In this document: in pieces, positions 62,814-64,000 of the stretch
Layout: each line of letters begins with the position of its first letter
Position numbering within the stretch: the first letter of the stretch is position 1
Source: Aristolochia californica
Taxonomy: Eukaryota > Streptophyta > Magnoliopsida > Piperales > Aristolochiaceae
Assembly (NCBI GenBank): GCA_029961685.1
Contig: JARWKL010000007.1
Span: 10,005,406 to 10,069,405, forward strand
DNA length: 64,000 bases
Reading direction: 5' to 3'
The notes under the pieces: generated by a model
What the model was told of the DNA's origin: nothing
Seen by the model: only the letters and a program-made list of their open reading frames with translations
The model's database searches: none
Translations under genes and position numbers: made by a program

Positions 62814-64000
62814 GATTGGGAGTTAACACTCAACTAAAAATTCCCCCGTCTCCCCCTTTTTTTTTCGACGATTGCAAAACCTAATATATAAAAACTAGTA
62901 AGAGTTTACAATCCCTAAAAGGTATAGACACTTCTTGGAACTATATCTCTCTAAATTTGTGCATTTCCATTTTAGATGAATACTTTTTCCTTAAATCAAA
63001 ACTTGAGTTTTCACTTTCCCTATATCTCTCGTAAACAAAAAAGATAAGGCAAACAGATCACAACAAAAAGAAAATTTTAGAGTTTATGTCAGCAAAAAAT
63101 TTAGAACAACCACAAATGAAAGCAAAGAAAATTTATTCACACACCACAAATGAACACAAAAAGTTTTGATATCCAGGTTTGGGAAAATCCACCAGTTCAA
63201 CCATGATAGCTTTGAACTTTATAAGAAAGAGATTTCTAATTGATCCTGCACATGTTTTAAATGTGGATATACATGTTTGAAACATGTTAAAGATGCAGAC
63301 GAGCCATGGATCCAAACCTCATTAAATTCTCAAGTTTGGGTGCTGTGGGATATTTACCTGAGCCGAACAAGCTATTATTTTGCCCATTTACAAAAAAGTT
63401 GACCTAACAATCATAGATAATTGAAAAGTGATTTATTGGTCAATCATACGTAACGGGCTATATTTTTGTAGGAAATGACTTATGGATTGGGAGTCAACAC
63501 TCAGCTAAAAAGTCCCCCGCCTCCCCATTTTTTTTCCGGGCGATTGTAAAACCCTATAAATAAAAACTAGAAAGCGTTTACAGTGCAAAGAAGTTACAGA
63601 GACTTTTTGGAATTATCTCTCACCACATTTGAGCTTTTCCATTTTAGATATATACTTTTTCCATCAATCAAAACTTGACTTTCATTTTTCTCTTTATCAC
63701 TCGTAAGAAAAAAAGATAAGGCATATAGATCAAAACAAAATGAAAATTTTAGAGTTTATGTATGCAAAAAAATTTAGAACAACAACAAATGTAAGCAAAG
63801 AAAATTTATTCAGACACCAGAAATGAACACAAAAGTTTTAATATCCAAATTTGGGAATTTCCACAAGTTCAACCCTGATAGCTAGGAATTTTATAAAAAA
63901 GAGATTTCAAATTGATCCTGCACATGTTTTAAATGTGAATATGCATGCTTGAAACATGTCAAGGATGCAGATCACCTAAGGATCCAAACCTCAGTAAATT

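Larger units (their letters stand above)
1..64000 (+). repeat. Tandem satellite array, about 670-bp monomer
   Basis: The window is one uninterrupted head-to-tail array. I followed the landmark GATTGGGAGTCAACAC and its variants through the window. It recurs at about 669-673 bp in most units, always on the plus strand, and no unit is inverted. Consensus order within a unit: landmark, AAAAATTCCCC, pyrimidine tract, CGACGATTGCAAAACC, TATATAAAAACTAGAAAGAG, CAATCCCTAAAAGTTACAGA, then T-rich and A-rich stretches, CACACACCACAAATGAACAC, two inverted repeats, GGATCCAAACCTCATTAAAT, GGTGGGATATTTACCCGAGC, an 18-bp palindrome and GCGTAACGGGCTATATTTTT. Adjacent units look roughly 80-90% alike by eye; units paired in the long duplication look about 95% alike in one 150-nt stretch I compared. 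The family name and host are unknown to me. Both ends of the array lie outside the window. Confidence 0.97.
58650..64000 (+). repeat. Long array duplication, second part, copy 2 (partner 34000-40040)
   Basis: Starts: 58910, 59580, 60253, 60908, 61578, 62248, 62814 and 63485 (the last cut by the window end). All pair in order with 34266 to 39528. Compared with copy 1 this copy keeps the full 58910 unit and the full 61578 unit, but lacks about 1 kb at about 61106 and about 80 bp at about 62391. Confidence 0.88.

Noticed and set aside
1..64000. CRISPR array
   Set aside because: The repeat unit is about 670 bp with no short repeat/spacer alternation and no cas genes.
1..64000. LTR retrotransposon tandem remnants (pyrimidine tract as polypurine tract on the minus strand, plus TATA box)
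   Set aside because: No primer-binding site, no TG...CA ends, no target-site duplications and no gag or pol trace; the TATA box and tract are on strands that do not fit one LTR.
1..64000. Plant telomere heptamer CCCTAAA
   Set aside because: It occurs once per unit in CAATCCCTAAAAG and is never repeated in tandem, so it is not telomeric DNA.
1..64000. RNA polymerase III B-box-like AGTTCAACCCT
   Set aside because: It has several mismatches to GGTTCGANNCC and no A box at suitable spacing, so no tRNA or SINE is supported.
1..64000. CENP-B box
   Set aside because: No stretch with the core TTCG....A..CGGG pattern was seen in the units I read; a motif scan would be needed to exclude weak matches.

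Overview
The whole window is one satellite DNA array. An AT-rich unit of about 670 bp (roughly 30% G+C by eye) is repeated head-to-tail about 98 times, always in the same orientation, from base 1 to base 64000. I found no unique sequence, no gene I can support, no RNA gene and no transposable-element insertion. The array runs off both ends. The long tandem monomer, the lack of genes and the CpG-decay pattern point to nuclear heterochromatin of a eukaryote. A plant is a reasonable guess, but nothing here proves it, and I do not recognise the family by name.

A convenient landmark is the motif GATTGGGAGTCAACAC, used here as the start of each unit. Landmark spacing is 651-685 bp in ordinary units. 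Exceptions are a few shortened units (337, 351, about 335, 509, 566, 615-617 bp), two units that have lost the landmark through a shared deletion, one that lost it alone, and units lengthened by small local duplications. In order, each consensus unit holds a pyrimidine tract (CCGCCTCCCCC then T-rich), a TATATAAAA box, a long A/T-rich part, an 8-nt inverted repeat around CTAGTTCAACCC, a second 8-nt inverted repeat around TGCATGC, usually one GGATCC, and an 18-bp palindrome.

Layout. 1-5385: eight diverged units. 5386-12163: an A-B-C(-D) higher-order repeat, three rounds. 12164-19622: the first copy of a large duplicated block. 19623-24315: units mostly missing from the second copy. 24316-26325: another A-B-C. 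26326-32922: two tandem copies of a five-unit E-F-G-H-I repeat of about 3.3 kb. 32923-44726: mixed units with several deletions, including a second D-A-B block. 44727-51268: second copy of 12164-19622. 51269-55250: C plus a third E-I pentamer. 55251-58909: a mosaic. 58910-64000: second copy of 34266-40040, cut by the window end.

The main result is that about 11.6-40 kb and about 44.2-64 kb are two versions of one long array segment, largely in the same order. They differ by deletions or gains of whole units, by a loss of about 6 kb, by one out-of-order piece, and by small tandem duplications present in only one version. This is a readable record of unequal exchange inside a satellite. Mutations at CG sites (CG, TG and CA alternating at the same place) suggest long-term cytosine methylation. 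The short reading frames found in many units are by-products of the repeat and are not annotated as genes.
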